DNA of 64,000 nt, taken from NCBI GenBank assembly GCA_963921305.4, contig CAWUEX030000002.1, positions 1,612,001 to 1,676,000 on the forward strand, written 5' to 3'. The notes under the pieces are model-generated. The model ran no database searches and was not told where the DNA came from. It saw nothing but the letters and a program-made list of their open reading frames with translations. This document shows, one piece after another, positions 25,316 to 34,550 of this stretch (position 1 is its first letter; every line of letters starts with the position of its first letter). The position numbers were made by a program, and so were the translations under genes. Source of the DNA: CAWUEX02 sp963921305. Lineage in GTDB: Bacteria > Pseudomonadota > Alphaproteobacteria > Rhodospirillales > Rhodospirillaceae.

Positions 25316-26466
25316 ACCACCAGATAGCTGTTCACGGGCACGTCGTCACTGGCGCGTGCCCTGAGTTGTGGCTCCGCCTGTCCCAGCTGAACCTTGTCCC
25401 TGTCGAAACCCGCCTGAGTACAAATCCCGACAAAGTCTTCGTCTTGTACCGTGCCGAGATAGGGCTCGTTGTTATACACCGCCATCCAATCCGCATAGTA
25501 TTTCTCATACGGATCATCCGGGGTGATGCCGTCCATGTGGATCATCAGACCGCCCGGCGCCAGCAAGCGGTGGCACTCCTTGTAAATCGCCCGGATGGCG
25601 CGGCGCGAGGTTTCATGCATCACCGCGTGTGAGACGATGAGGTCGAAGCTTTCATCGTCGAAATTGGTGTGCTCGGCATTCTGCTGCGAGAAGTGTACTT
25701 CTTTATCCATCGCGACGGCGCGGGCATGGCCATAGCGCAAGCAGGTGGCGGCGACGTCGATGCCATGTACTTCCGCATCCGGGAACAAATCGCAATAGGG
25801 CAAGGTCGAGTGGCCGACGGTGCAGCCGATGTCGAGGATGCGCTTCGGGCCGGTCTCGCCGAAGTGCTGGCGCATCCAGGCGACCAGGGTGTGACCCATG
25901 TCATCCAGGTTGGGGCCGAGCCCGCCCATGGAATACAGCCGGAAGGTGCGGTCGAATTCCGCTCCGGCAAACACATCGTCGGCGATCATCTCCTGCTGAT
26001 AGCTGCCTGGTTTGCAATGCATGTCGACAGCCGCCAGATAGGGTGGCACCTCAACAGAGTCGTCCAAGGTCAGTGAACCCTTCTTGCCGCGCAGGGATTT
26101 AGCTCTCTCAATCAGGTCTGGCAGCTGCCGCTCGATGCTGGGGCCGACGGTGTCGTAGAGCATCTCCTGGGTCGTACGGACCACAGACCCCCACCATCTA
26201 TTGCTGTCTTCCCGCTCCAGAGTCTCGCGCATCTCGCGCCGGCTGGGGCACGCTCCCTCGGAGTGGTTTGGCAACACTTTTTCATTGAGGGTGGCGCGGT
26301 TGCCGGCATGGAAGTTGCGCGTGCCGAATACCCTGAGTGTTTTGATGAAACTCTGCGCCGCCTGTTCATCGTGCGTGGCATCGGCAAACATGGCGTGATC
26401 GGAATTGTTGCGCATGGTCGGTCTCCGGCAGTCGCCCAAAGGCGTCTTTTCATTGGCTGCCGTCAT
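25300..26466 (-). CDS. SAM-dependent methyltransferase with N-terminal extension
   Basis: The 388-residue protein has about 200 residues of unassigned helical N-terminus and then a class I methyltransferase core: RILDIGCTVGHSTLPYCDLF, VHGIDVAATCLRYGHARA and FDLIVSHAVMHETSRRA. The substrate-side C-terminus (GGLMIHMDGITPDDPYEKYY) resembles UbiE/COQ5 or small-molecule methyltransferases. An in-frame ATG at 26415 would shorten the start by 17 residues. It is the first gene of a two-gene unit with the orphan DctP, an unexpected pairing. Confidence 0.8.
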   Translation of the reverse strand: MTAANEKTPLGDCRRPTMRNNSDHAMFADATHDEQAAQSFIKTLRVFGTRNFHAGNRATLNEKVLPNHSEGACPSRREMRETLEREDSNRWWGSVVRTTQEMLYDTVGPSIERQLPDLIERAKSLRGKKGSLTLDDSVEVPPYLAAVDMHCKPGSYQQEMIADDVFAGAEFDRTFRLYSMGGLGPNLDDMGHTLVAWMRQHFGETGPKRILDIGCTVGHSTLPYCDLFPDAEVHGIDVAATCLRYGHARAVAMDKEVHFSQQNAEHTNFDDESFDLIVSHAVMHETSRRAIRAIYKECHRLLAPGGLMIHMDGITPDDPYEKYYADWMAVYNNEPYLGTVQDEDFVGICTQAGFDRDKVQLGQAEPQLRARASDDVPVNSYLVVCAQK

Positions 26467-26543
26467 ACTAAACTCTCACGCAACCGGTTTCAAAAACTGA
26501 CCGCCTTTGTCAGGCCGTCACGTTCGGTATGGGAGCGCAAACT

Positions 26544-26909
26544 ATGGCTGCAGATGAAAACAAGCGGCGCCAACGGGTTGCCAAGGGCCGCCGTCCTTAC
26601 TTTCTCGACAATCCGGAGTCCGACAAGCTCTTGGCCATGATCACGGCCTTGGTTGGCGAGGTTTCGGTGTTGCGGGATCGCCTCGATACCCATGAGCGTC
26701 TGGCGGCGGCAGGCGAGGTCGCAACGCCGGATGCAATCGAAGCCTACAGTCCGGACGAGGCGGTCGAGGACGAGCGCGAAGCGTGGCGTTCGGCCATGCT
26801 GGAGCGGGTGTTCCGCATCATCGCGGTCACGCGGGATGGGGACGCAGGCGAGGCACCTTATGACTCGCTGATCGACAAATTCGCCAACGACGATAAAACA
26901 GCGCCGTAA
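26544..26909 (+). CDS. Conserved-looking small protein, function unknown
   Basis: The ATG at 26544 follows GGGAG at 8-nt spacing and gives 121 residues; an ATG five codons upstream lacks a site. The sequence begins with a basic stretch (KGRRPYFLDNPESDKLLAM) followed by a helical region VGEVSVLRDRLDTHERLAA that could form a coiled coil, and ends acidic. No signal peptide or enzyme motif is present. It lies alone between two minus-strand genes and I do not recognise the family with confidence. Confidence 0.6.
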   Translation: MAADENKRRQRVAKGRRPYFLDNPESDKLLAMITALVGEVSVLRDRLDTHERLAAAGEVATPDAIEAYSPDEAVEDEREAWRSAMLERVFRIIAVTRDGDAGEAPYDSLIDKFANDDKTAP

Positions 26910-26937
26910 ATTTTGTTTATGAGCGCCGTAGGCGCGG

Positions 26938-27957
26938 CTACTGGCTGGCGTAGGCGGCGCGGCCAGCGGCGATTAAATCCATAATCTCTGCGGCGCGGCC
27001 ACCGATTTCCTCCACCAGCTTGCGCTGATTGGGTAGCGCGACGTCTCGGTATCGCGCCCGCTGTGCTTCGGTCAGCTCATGCACCTGCACGCCCATGCCG
27101 TCCAGGCGCTGTTCTTCCTCGCGCAATAACTCAAGGGCCATGTCGCGCTGGACGGATTCCGGGCCGAAGCTGGTGGCGATGATGTCCTGCTGCACCTCAT
27201 CCAGGCGTTGAAACCAGCGGCGGTTGACGATGCTGAAGCCGAACTGCCGGGCATGGCGGGTGCGGGTCATGTGCGGCGCGTATTCCGCTTCGCCACCGCG
27301 GGCATACAGCACCAGGCTGGACTCGCCGCCGTCCACCAGGCCGGTCTGCAAACTCGACACCAGGTCCGTGCGGGGAATGTGAATCACGTCCGCGCCGATG
27401 GCCTGCAAAAATAAAATCGAGGCCGACGACTGTAGTGACCGCATGCGGTAGCCCACCGCGTCTTCAGGTTTCAGCAATGGCTTGGCACCGAATAGGTTGA
27501 GCCAGCCGACGTCCTGCCAGTTGAGCACAATAAATCCCTTGCCCTCGGCGAGTTCCGCGTAAGGTTCGCGCAGGAAGTTATCGACGACGAAATGGACCTC
27601 ATCGAGAGAGTCGAACAAAAACGGCGCGGTCAGCAGACCGAACTCGGGCACCACACGCGACATGCCCGAGTCACTGAAGCTGGAGATGTGAACCCGCCCG
27701 CGCAGCAGCGCCGGCATGCGGCTTTCCTCGCCGCCGGTTTCGCCATAGATGAGCATGCGCAGGGGCATTTTGCCGCCGGACCGTTCAAGCACGGTCTCCT
27801 CGTACTCAAGCCAGATCTGCTCACCGATATCGCCGGAAAACGTCGCTGCGCCGACCGTGCCGATAGGCTCGGGTTCGGAACCATCGCTGGGCACGGACAG
27901 AAAAAGAACCACGCCAAACAGCAGTGCGAGAGCGATGTACCAGGTAAAGGAATGCAT
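26938..27957 (-). CDS. Orphan TRAP solute receptor (DctP family), copy 3
   Basis: The 339-residue protein has an N-terminal hydrophobic segment (LALLFGVVLFLSV) that may be an uncleaved anchor, as no clear signal-peptidase site follows. DctP features include GETGGEESRMPALLRG, PFLFDSLDEVHFVVDNF, GYRMRSLQSSASILFLQAIG and SSLQTGLVDGGE, with the shared tail EEIGGRAAEIMDLIAAGRAA. It is the most divergent of the three DctP-type receptors here and has no permease genes beside it. It is divergent from the ADH/M24/ThDP operon, whose substrate it might help import. Confidence 0.8.
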   Translation of the reverse strand: MHSFTWYIALALLFGVVLFLSVPSDGSEPEPIGTVGAATFSGDIGEQIWLEYEETVLERSGGKMPLRMLIYGETGGEESRMPALLRGRVHISSFSDSGMSRVVPEFGLLTAPFLFDSLDEVHFVVDNFLREPYAELAEGKGFIVLNWQDVGWLNLFGAKPLLKPEDAVGYRMRSLQSSASILFLQAIGADVIHIPRTDLVSSLQTGLVDGGESSLVLYARGGEAEYAPHMTRTRHARQFGFSIVNRRWFQRLDEVQQDIIATSFGPESVQRDMALELLREEEQRLDGMGVQVHELTEAQRARYRDVALPNQRKLVEEIGGRAAEIMDLIAAGRAAYASQ

Positions 27958-28016
27958 AAATCGCGTAACCGTATCCGCCTCAGGGGCAAGCTGCGACCGT
28001 GCAGCGCAACGTCATC

Positions 28017-28044
28017 TTGGCATGACGCGCCGAGCGTCTACAAT
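28017..28044 (+). promoter_or_regulatory. Sigma70-type promoter of the ADH-M24-ThDP operon
   Basis: TTGGCA at 28017-28022 and TACAAT at 28039-28044 each match the consensus at five of six positions, with a 16-bp spacer. The predicted transcript start near 28051 is about 44 nt before the ADH start codon at 28095. No flanking operator is evident. Confidence 0.6.
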
Positions 28045-28094
28045 GCCGGGACGAATCCGGAGACCACCGGACACGGCTTCATCAGGAGGGATGC

Positions 28095-29222
28095 ATGCAG
28101 ATCAAGGCTGCGGTCTTGCACGAAATGGGCGCGCCCGCGCCCTACGCGGACAGCCAACCGCTGAAAATTGAAACGTTGACCCTCGACCCCCCTGGGCCCG
28201 GCGAACTTCTGGTTCAAGTTAAAGCTGCAGGTCTGTGCCATTCTGATTTGTCAGTCATCAACGGCAGCCGGCCACGTCCCACGCCGATGGCGCTAGGCCA
28301 TGAAGCCGCCGGCGTCGTCAAGCAGGTGGGGCAAGGCGTCACCCGCTTCAAAGAAGGGGATCACGTGGTCCTGGTGTTTGTGCCCAGTTGCGGCCATTGC
28401 GTCCCCTGTGCCGAAGGCCGTCCGGCGCTGTGCGAACCCGGTGCGGCGTCCAACGTCGCCGGGACCCTCGTCTCCGGCGATCGCCGTCTTCATGCGGACG
28501 ACGGCGACGTGCACCATCACCTGGGCGTGTCGGCCTTTGCCGATCATGCGGTCGTCAGCGAAACGTCTTGCGTGAAAGTCGACCCCAGTCTCAGTTTCGA
28601 AGAAGCCGCCATGTTCGGCTGCGCCGTCATCACCGGCGTCGGCGCTGTGCTCAACACCGCGAAAGTCGAACCGGGAGCGCGTGTCGCCGTCATCGGTCTC
28701 GGCGGTGTCGGCTTGAATTCCTTGCTCGGCGCGGTGCTGGCCGGGGCCAAACAGATCGTCGCGGTCGATCTGCGTGACGACAAACTCGACCTCGCCCGCC
28801 AGCTCGGGGCGACCGACGCCGTAAACGCCGGCAGCGACGATGCGGTTGCCAAGATCAAAGAGATCACCGGTGGCGGAGTCGATTACGCCTTCGAAATGGC
28901 CGGTTCCGTCCCCGCGCTTGAGTTGGCTTGGGCCATAACGGCCCGCGGCGGTGAAACCGTCACCGCTGGTTTGCCCCATCCCGACAAGCGCATGGCGTTG
29001 CCGCCGGTTCAGTTGGTCGGCGAAGAGCGCACGCTAAAAGGCAGCTACCTCGGCAGCTGCGTGCCGTTGCGCGACATCCCGATCTACATCGATCTCTACA
29101 AGCAGGGCAAACTGCCGGTCGACCGTCTGATGTCGGACCGCATCGCGCTCGAAGATATCAATGCGGCGTTCGACCGCCTCGCTGCGGGCGAGACTGTGCG
29201 TCAGGTCATTCTCTTCCCGTAA
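28095..29222 (+). CDS. Zinc-dependent alcohol dehydrogenase (MDR)
   Basis: The 375-residue enzyme has the catalytic zinc ligands Cys48 (GLCHSD) and His69-Glu70 (GHE) and the structural zinc cysteines at 99, 102, 105 and 113 in CGHCVPCAEGRPALC. The NAD loop is VIGLGGVGLNSLLG. The arrangement resembles class III (S-hydroxymethylglutathione) and aryl-alcohol dehydrogenases. AGGAGGG precedes the ATG and a good promoter lies 50 bp upstream. It heads a run of four same-strand genes with 18-30 bp gaps, so an alcohol or its aldehyde may be an intermediate of the pathway. Confidence 0.9.
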   Translation: MQIKAAVLHEMGAPAPYADSQPLKIETLTLDPPGPGELLVQVKAAGLCHSDLSVINGSRPRPTPMALGHEAAGVVKQVGQGVTRFKEGDHVVLVFVPSCGHCVPCAEGRPALCEPGAASNVAGTLVSGDRRLHADDGDVHHHLGVSAFADHAVVSETSCVKVDPSLSFEEAAMFGCAVITGVGAVLNTAKVEPGARVAVIGLGGVGLNSLLGAVLAGAKQIVAVDLRDDKLDLARQLGATDAVNAGSDDAVAKIKEITGGGVDYAFEMAGSVPALELAWAITARGGETVTAGLPHPDKRMALPPVQLVGEERTLKGSYLGSCVPLRDIPIYIDLYKQGKLPVDRLMSDRIALEDINAAFDRLAAGETVRQVILFP

Positions 29223-29249
29223 CTGGTTCCCGCCACGAAAGCGCCCGCC

Positions 29250-30533
29250 ATGCTGCTCAACAAACCGCGCGCCTATGACGTCATGGACAAGCATGGCCTT
29301 GATGGGCTGGTCGCGGTCAATCAGATCAACATCTATTACCTGACGGACTATTGGGGTCCGCTGATGCGCATGCGGCGCATGTTTTTCAACTACGCGGTTC
29401 TGCCCCGCAAAGAAGACGCCCCCGCCGCGCTGGTGGAAACCGCTGTCGGCATGCTGCGTCTGTTCGAGGACAAAAGCGCGACCTGGGTGCCGAACATTTG
29501 CGGCTATACCCATCCGATCTATTCCGACCGGCGCGACTTCGATCCCGACACCGAGGAGCCCGAAGCCGTGCAGGAGGGCATCCGCTGGCCCGTGACTGAC
29601 GGCAAACTATCGCCGACCGACGAGGAATACCTCGCATATGCTGAGGATTTCAAAGGCACCTACTCTGTTAACCCGCTTTACGCATTGAAGAAGGCGCTTA
29701 AGGACGCGGGCTTGGATAAGGCCAAGGTCGGCATCGATGATCCGAGGGTGATTCCCTGGCTGCATGAGATCGGGCTGCCGGATATCGAGGGCGTCGAAGC
29801 CACCACCATCTTCCGCGAAATCCGCATGGTGAAGTCGCAAGATGAACTGGCGATCCTGCGCGAAGCGGCGGCGATGAACGAAGAGTCGGTGAACGCCGCC
29901 ATCTCATCGTTGCATGTCGGCATGGAGCAGCGAGAGCTCGAGATCGTTTACAATACAGAACTGGCCAAACGCGGCGGCAAGGGTGTGTATCTGTCCACCG
30001 GATCCATGGGCCGGCGCAAATCCCGGGTGGAGGAAAACCGTCTCATCACCTTCGACGGACTGTGTGAGTTCAAGCACTATCATGGTGACATGGGGCGCAC
30101 CGCGATCTGCGGCGAGCCCACCGACGAAATGCTCAAACGCAATCAGATCATGCGCAAGGGCTGCGAGATCGCCTATGACATGATCAAACCGGGCGTGAAA
30201 GGCCGCGATATGACGACCCGGGTGATCGAAGAGATGCGCAAACTCGGTTTTCCCGGGTTCTTTATCTGTACGCCCCATTCCGTTGGGCTTGAGCACACCG
30301 ATCATCCGTTGCCCATCGGGCCCATGTTGCCGGGTTCGCAAGGCGAATTCGTGTTCCAAGAGAACATGGTGTTCACCATCGACATGCCCTACTACGAAGT
30401 CGGGTGGGGGAACATGCATCTTGAGGACACCGTTCGGGTATCCGCCGATGGCTGCGAACCCTTCAACAGTTGTGAAGTTGGCCTGCGCATCGTGCCGCCT
30501 CAGGGCGGAGACGTGGTAATCGCGGGCGCATAA
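29250..30533 (+). CDS. M24-family metallohydrolase (Xaa-Pro peptidase/creatinase fold)
   Basis: The 427-residue protein has a creatinase N-domain (residues about 1-185) and the pita-bread M24 domain. Metal-ligand positions are visible: Asp in FDGLCEFKHYHGDMGRT (two Asp), His in CTPHSVGLEHTDHP, and Glu in MHLEDTVRV. At the fourth ligand, usually Glu in TIEP, it reads FTIDMPYY, so Asp stands there. M24 members include prolidases, creatinase, ectoine hydrolase and the DMSP lyase DddP; the residues here do not point to one. The gap to the ThDP gene is 18 bp, supporting one operon. Confidence 0.82.
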   Translation: MLLNKPRAYDVMDKHGLDGLVAVNQINIYYLTDYWGPLMRMRRMFFNYAVLPRKEDAPAALVETAVGMLRLFEDKSATWVPNICGYTHPIYSDRRDFDPDTEEPEAVQEGIRWPVTDGKLSPTDEEYLAYAEDFKGTYSVNPLYALKKALKDAGLDKAKVGIDDPRVIPWLHEIGLPDIEGVEATTIFREIRMVKSQDELAILREAAAMNEESVNAAISSLHVGMEQRELEIVYNTELAKRGGKGVYLSTGSMGRRKSRVEENRLITFDGLCEFKHYHGDMGRTAICGEPTDEMLKRNQIMRKGCEIAYDMIKPGVKGRDMTTRVIEEMRKLGFPGFFICTPHSVGLEHTDHPLPIGPMLPGSQGEFVFQENMVFTIDMPYYEVGWGNMHLEDTVRVSADGCEPFNSCEVGLRIVPPQGGDVVIAGA

Positions 30534-30551
30534 TTCGACCAAGGACATATC

Positions 30552-32303
30552 GTGGCCGCCAAATCTAAGTCCGCTAAATCCAACCGCCGCACCGGTGGCG
30601 ACGTCATCGCCGGCGCGCTCAAGTCATACGGGGTCAAAACCGTCGCCTGTTTGTCCGGCACCGCGCACACGCACCTCCTGTTCGCCTTCGAGAACCGCGA
30701 CATGGGCATCGTCTCGGGCCGCCATGAAACCGCGACGGTGGCCACCGCCGATGGCTACGCCCGCGTGTCCGGTGGCTTGGGAGTTGCCTTAATCAAAGCA
30801 GACCAGGGCGTGCCGAATGCCATGTCGGGCATCCTCACGGCGCATCAGGCCTGCTCACCGGTTGTTGTTCTGGTCTCACAACTGCCCGATCCCAAACGCG
30901 AAGCCGCCGACGAATGGCCCAACGACTGGCTCGACATGGTCAAGCCTTACGTCAAATGGGCGCGCAGTGTGCCTGCGGCCGAACGATTGGAAGAATTCGT
31001 TCACGCCGCCGCGCGTCAGGCTCTGACCGGTCGACCGGGGGTTGCGGTGTTGGGCATCCCCCAGCACTTCGAAGCGGCGGTTCTGGACGCCGTCGAGTCT
31101 TATGCGCCGCCGCTAACTACGGCGCCCGCCCCGAACGCAGACGCCATCGAAGCCGCCGCAGATATTCTCGCCAAGGCCAAGCGCCCGATGATTCTCACCG
31201 GCACCGGCGCGGCGTTGTCCGAGGCCGGTCCCGCACTGCGCAAGTTCGTCAAAGCCTTCGGGTTGCCCGTGCTGGGTAATGCCCTCGGTCGCGGCCTCGT
31301 GCCGGAAGACCTGGAGTACGGTTTTTCCTGGCCGCTCGCGCAGGTGGCGGCCAAAGACGCTGACGTGGTTCTGGTGTGCGGCCTGCGCCTGACCGAACGC
31401 ATGGGCTACGGTCTGGCGCCACGCTTCAACGCCAAAGCGAAGTTCATTCAGATCGACGTTGAGGCTGAGGAAATCGGCCGTAACCGTATGGTCAATGTCC
31501 CGGTGGTGGGGGACGCCACGTTATCACTCGACGCGCTCCACAAAGCGCTGAAAAAACGTAAAGTGAAAAACCCCGGTCCGCCGACGTGGGTCGACAAAGC
31601 CATGAAAGCGCGTTTGGCCCGCATTGAAGAGCTCGGTCACGAAGCCGCCGCCCCCATCCATCCCTACCGCATCGCCCGCGACCTCATGGACGTGATGCCC
31701 AAGGACGCGATCTACGTCGGCGATGGCGCGGACATCCAAAACTGGATGCACGCCATCCTGCGCATCCGCACTGCACCCGGCTTCATGGATCACTACCCGC
31801 TTGGCTCAATGGGCATCGGCACGCCGCTTGCGCTTGGCGCCGCTGCTGCCGCGCGCGACATGGCCAAGGCCAACGGCACCAAACCGCGCCCGGTCGTGCT
31901 CGTCACCGGCGATGGCGCATTCGGCTTTTACGCCGCTGAGTTCAACGGCGCGGCTTTGGCCGATCTTAAGATCGTCTGTGTGATTTCAAACGATGGCGCC
32001 TGGGGGACGGAGAAACACGGCCAGCTCAATGCGGTTGGTAAGTCCATCAACTGCGAGCTCGGTCAGTGGGACTATCACCTCATCGGCCAGATGTTCGGCG
32101 GCTACGGCGAGAAGGTCGAACAGCCGGCTGATGTCAAACCCGCGCTCAAACGGGCGTTCAAGGCCGACACCTTCAGTGTCATCAATGTCATCACCGATCC
32201 CATGGCCGGTTTGGTGCGCAAGCAAGACCCGCGCGTGCAAACCGTCGCCTTTGAAGACCTCGTCTCCAGTTTGAAAACCCATCACACGCCGGACGTTGCC
32301 TAG
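30552..32303 (+). CDS. ThDP-dependent enzyme, acetolactate synthase-like, copy 1
   Basis: The GTG start gives 583 residues with a Lys/Ser-rich N-terminus. The PYR domain has the cofactor-activating Glu59 in GRHETATV; a central domain follows (AKRPMILTGTGAALSEAG). The ThDP motif runs from GDG at 453-455 to Asn480 in ISND. The length and order match acetolactate synthase, benzaldehyde lyase, oxalyl-CoA decarboxylase and sulfoacetaldehyde acetyltransferase relatives; none is clearly favoured. An adjacent paralogue starts 30 bp later, which suggests either a heteromer or duplicate function. Confidence 0.85.
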   Translation: MAAKSKSAKSNRRTGGDVIAGALKSYGVKTVACLSGTAHTHLLFAFENRDMGIVSGRHETATVATADGYARVSGGLGVALIKADQGVPNAMSGILTAHQACSPVVVLVSQLPDPKREAADEWPNDWLDMVKPYVKWARSVPAAERLEEFVHAAARQALTGRPGVAVLGIPQHFEAAVLDAVESYAPPLTTAPAPNADAIEAAADILAKAKRPMILTGTGAALSEAGPALRKFVKAFGLPVLGNALGRGLVPEDLEYGFSWPLAQVAAKDADVVLVCGLRLTERMGYGLAPRFNAKAKFIQIDVEAEEIGRNRMVNVPVVGDATLSLDALHKALKKRKVKNPGPPTWVDKAMKARLARIEELGHEAAAPIHPYRIARDLMDVMPKDAIYVGDGADIQNWMHAILRIRTAPGFMDHYPLGSMGIGTPLALGAAAAARDMAKANGTKPRPVVLVTGDGAFGFYAAEFNGAALADLKIVCVISNDGAWGTEKHGQLNAVGKSINCELGQWDYHLIGQMFGGYGEKVEQPADVKPALKRAFKADTFSVINVITDPMAGLVRKQDPRVQTVAFEDLVSSLKTHHTPDVA

Positions 32304-32333
32304 CGCCGGGCATCAAATCTCAAAGGACTCCTC

Positions 32334-34097
32334 ATGCCAGCCAAGACCAAATCCAACCGCGGCTCCAACCAGATGACCGGTGCGCAGCTCATCCTCCGCG
32401 CGCTGAAGAAATACGACCTCACCACCGCGTTCTGTCTGGCTGGCACTGCCCATGGACATCTCCTGGTCGAGATGGCCAAGGACAAGATCAACATTATTTC
32501 CGGGCGCAATGAGTCGGCGACGGTCGGTGCGGCGGATGGCTATGCCCGCGTTACCGGCAAACTCGGTGTCGCGTTGATCAATGCCGAGCACGGTTTGCCC
32601 AACGCTATGACCTGCATTCTCACGGCGAATGAGGCCTGTTCACCAGTCATCGTTCTGCTCACCATGCCCTATGGCAACCGGGCCGATGCGCAAGGCGGGT
32701 ATCCGTCCAACGTGCTCGACATGGTCTCGCCCTTTGTTAAGTACTGCCAACTGGTGCCGGATGCCGATCGACTCCAGGAATACATCGAAGTCGCCGCGCG
32801 CCAGGCCACGTCGGGGCGGCCGGGCGTGGCGGTGCTCGGCATTCCCAACGGGTTCCAGGGCGCGGCAGTGGAATATGCCGAAGCCATTAATCCGGACGTA
32901 ACGCGCGCGCCGGCGCCGGAACCAGACACAGGCGCCATCGCCGAGGCTGCTCTGTTGTTGTCTAAGGCGAAACGCCCGCTGATCCTGGCTGGCTCAGGTG
33001 CCGCGTTGTCTGATGCCGGTGCAGCGCTAAAGAAGTTCGTCAAGGCCTACAACATCCCGGTGTTCGCCAATGCCTTGGGGCGCGGCCTGGTGCCGGAGGA
33101 CAACGCGCTTAGTTTTTCCTGGCCGCTGGCCAACATGACGCCCGAGGCTGCCGATGTGGTGGTCGTGCTCGGCATGCGCCTGACCCAGCGTATGGCTTAT
33201 GGTCTGGCGCCGCGCTTCAACAAAAAAGCCAAATTCATTCAGATCGACATCGAGGCCGAGGAGATCGGGCGCAACCGGCCGATTCACGTGCCCGTCGTCA
33301 GCGACGCCCGGCGCGCGGTGGAGATGCTGCACAAAGCGCTGCGCAAGCTGAAGGTGTCGCCCAAGGCCAATCCCACCTGGATCAAGAAGGCGCTCAAGCC
33401 GCGCCTCGACCGCATCGCCGAACTCGCCAAAAGCCCGGAGGGCGGCCCCATCCAGCCCTTCGACATGGCCCGCGCCGTCACCCAGTACATGCCGAAGAAC
33501 ACCATCTACGCCGGCGACGGGGCGGATACGCAGAACTGGATGCATGGCTTTCTGCAAGTCCGCGCGGCGCGCTCGTTCCTGGATCACTATCCCGTTGGCT
33601 GCATGGGCACGGCGTTGCCGCTGGCCGTTGGTGCGGCGGCCGCCTCCAAAGAAGAGGCGGAGCAAAACGGCACCAAACCCCGCCCCGTGGTGCTGGTCTC
33701 CGGCGACGGGGCGTTCGGTTTCTATTGCGCCGAACTCAACGGCGCGGTGATGGCGGGGCTGCCGTTGATGGTGGTGGTCTGCAACGACGGCTGCTGGGGC
33801 ACCGAGAAACACGGTCAGATTTTGCAACTGGGCGAGGTCGTCAACTGTGAGCTCGGCCACAACGACTACCACCTCATCGGCCAGGCCTTCGGCGCGGTGG
33901 GCATTAAGGTCGAAGACCCCGCGAAACTCGACGCTGCGATCAAGAAAGCCTACCGCGAGGTCAACACAGGCCCGGTGGTGGTGAACGTGCTGGTCGATGG
34001 CATGGCCGGTCTGGTGCGCAAGAAAGAACCCGTGGTGCAGACGATCGCGTTTAGTGACCTCAAAGCCGCGCAAGCTGCGCAATATGATCTGAGCTAA
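32334..34097 (+). CDS. ThDP-dependent enzyme, acetolactate synthase-like, copy 2
   Basis: This 587-residue paralogue starts after AAGGA at 7-nt spacing. It keeps Glu60 in GRNESATVGAADGYARV, the domain-two start AKRPLILAGSGAALSDAG and the ThDP motif VSGDGAFGFY...CNDGCWG. Blocks shared with copy 1 include GDGADTQNWMH, AKFIQIDIEAEEIGRNR and GLVRKKEP. The active-site loop near CILTANEACSPVIVLLTMPYG differs from copy 1, so the two may have different substrates. It ends in a 4-bp convergent overlap with the GNAT gene. Confidence 0.85.
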   Translation: MPAKTKSNRGSNQMTGAQLILRALKKYDLTTAFCLAGTAHGHLLVEMAKDKINIISGRNESATVGAADGYARVTGKLGVALINAEHGLPNAMTCILTANEACSPVIVLLTMPYGNRADAQGGYPSNVLDMVSPFVKYCQLVPDADRLQEYIEVAARQATSGRPGVAVLGIPNGFQGAAVEYAEAINPDVTRAPAPEPDTGAIAEAALLLSKAKRPLILAGSGAALSDAGAALKKFVKAYNIPVFANALGRGLVPEDNALSFSWPLANMTPEAADVVVVLGMRLTQRMAYGLAPRFNKKAKFIQIDIEAEEIGRNRPIHVPVVSDARRAVEMLHKALRKLKVSPKANPTWIKKALKPRLDRIAELAKSPEGGPIQPFDMARAVTQYMPKNTIYAGDGADTQNWMHGFLQVRAARSFLDHYPVGCMGTALPLAVGAAAASKEEAEQNGTKPRPVVLVSGDGAFGFYCAELNGAVMAGLPLMVVVCNDGCWGTEKHGQILQLGEVVNCELGHNDYHLIGQAFGAVGIKVEDPAKLDAAIKKAYREVNTGPVVVNVLVDGMAGLVRKKEPVVQTIAFSDLKAAQAAQYDLS

Positions 34098-34549
34098 AGG
34101 GCTTTGCGGAACACGACCTTGTCGTCGCCCGGAGCATAGAATTCGCGGATGCGGGCTTCGCGGTCGTACCCCAGGCGCTCATAGAACGTGCGGGTGCGTT
34201 CGAACTCCGGCACGCCCGAAGTCTCAACGATAAGAATCCGGCCTTGCCGCGCGCGGACCACGTCTTCGACGTGAGTCATAAATTTCTGACCCATACCTTC
34301 ACCGTGCCGGTCTGGATGAACGGCAATCAGCAGCAGGTTCCACGTTCCCTCGGTCATCATCTCTGGCCTGGCGAAGGCGAGGGCGACGGGTTCGGGATCA
34401 GCGACTGCCAGCCAAATCTCGTCGCTCGCTTCTCCGCCAAGATAAGCGGCGGTCATCCCGTCCAGCATGTCCGGTGGAAAGAGATCGTTGGCCGCGATCA
34501 CCTCTTTCAAGGCGTCCAGGTCTGATGCGTCAACCGGCCGTATCTTCAT
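34094..34549 (-). CDS. GNAT-family N-acetyltransferase
   Basis: The 151-residue protein has the acetyl-CoA pyrophosphate loop in HPDRHGEGMGQKFM (R/QxxGxG/A) after strand LLLIAVHPD, and the C-terminal TRTFYERLGYDREARI motif typical of single-domain GNATs. The acceptor could be an amine, amino acid or protein. Its start is 1 bp after the symporter stop, so the two are cotranscribed on the minus strand. No regulatory sequence is seen between them. Confidence 0.85.
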   Translation of the reverse strand: MKIRPVDASDLDALKEVIAANDLFPPDMLDGMTAAYLGGEASDEIWLAVADPEPVALAFARPEMMTEGTWNLLLIAVHPDRHGEGMGQKFMTHVEDVVRARQGRILIVETSGVPEFERTRTFYERLGYDREARIREFYAPGDDKVVFRKAL

Positions 34550-34550
34550 C

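Noticed and set aside
33027..34082. 351-codon minus-strand frame opposite ThDP copy 2
   Set aside because: His- and Arg-rich shadow composition; the plus strand has the ThDP motifs.
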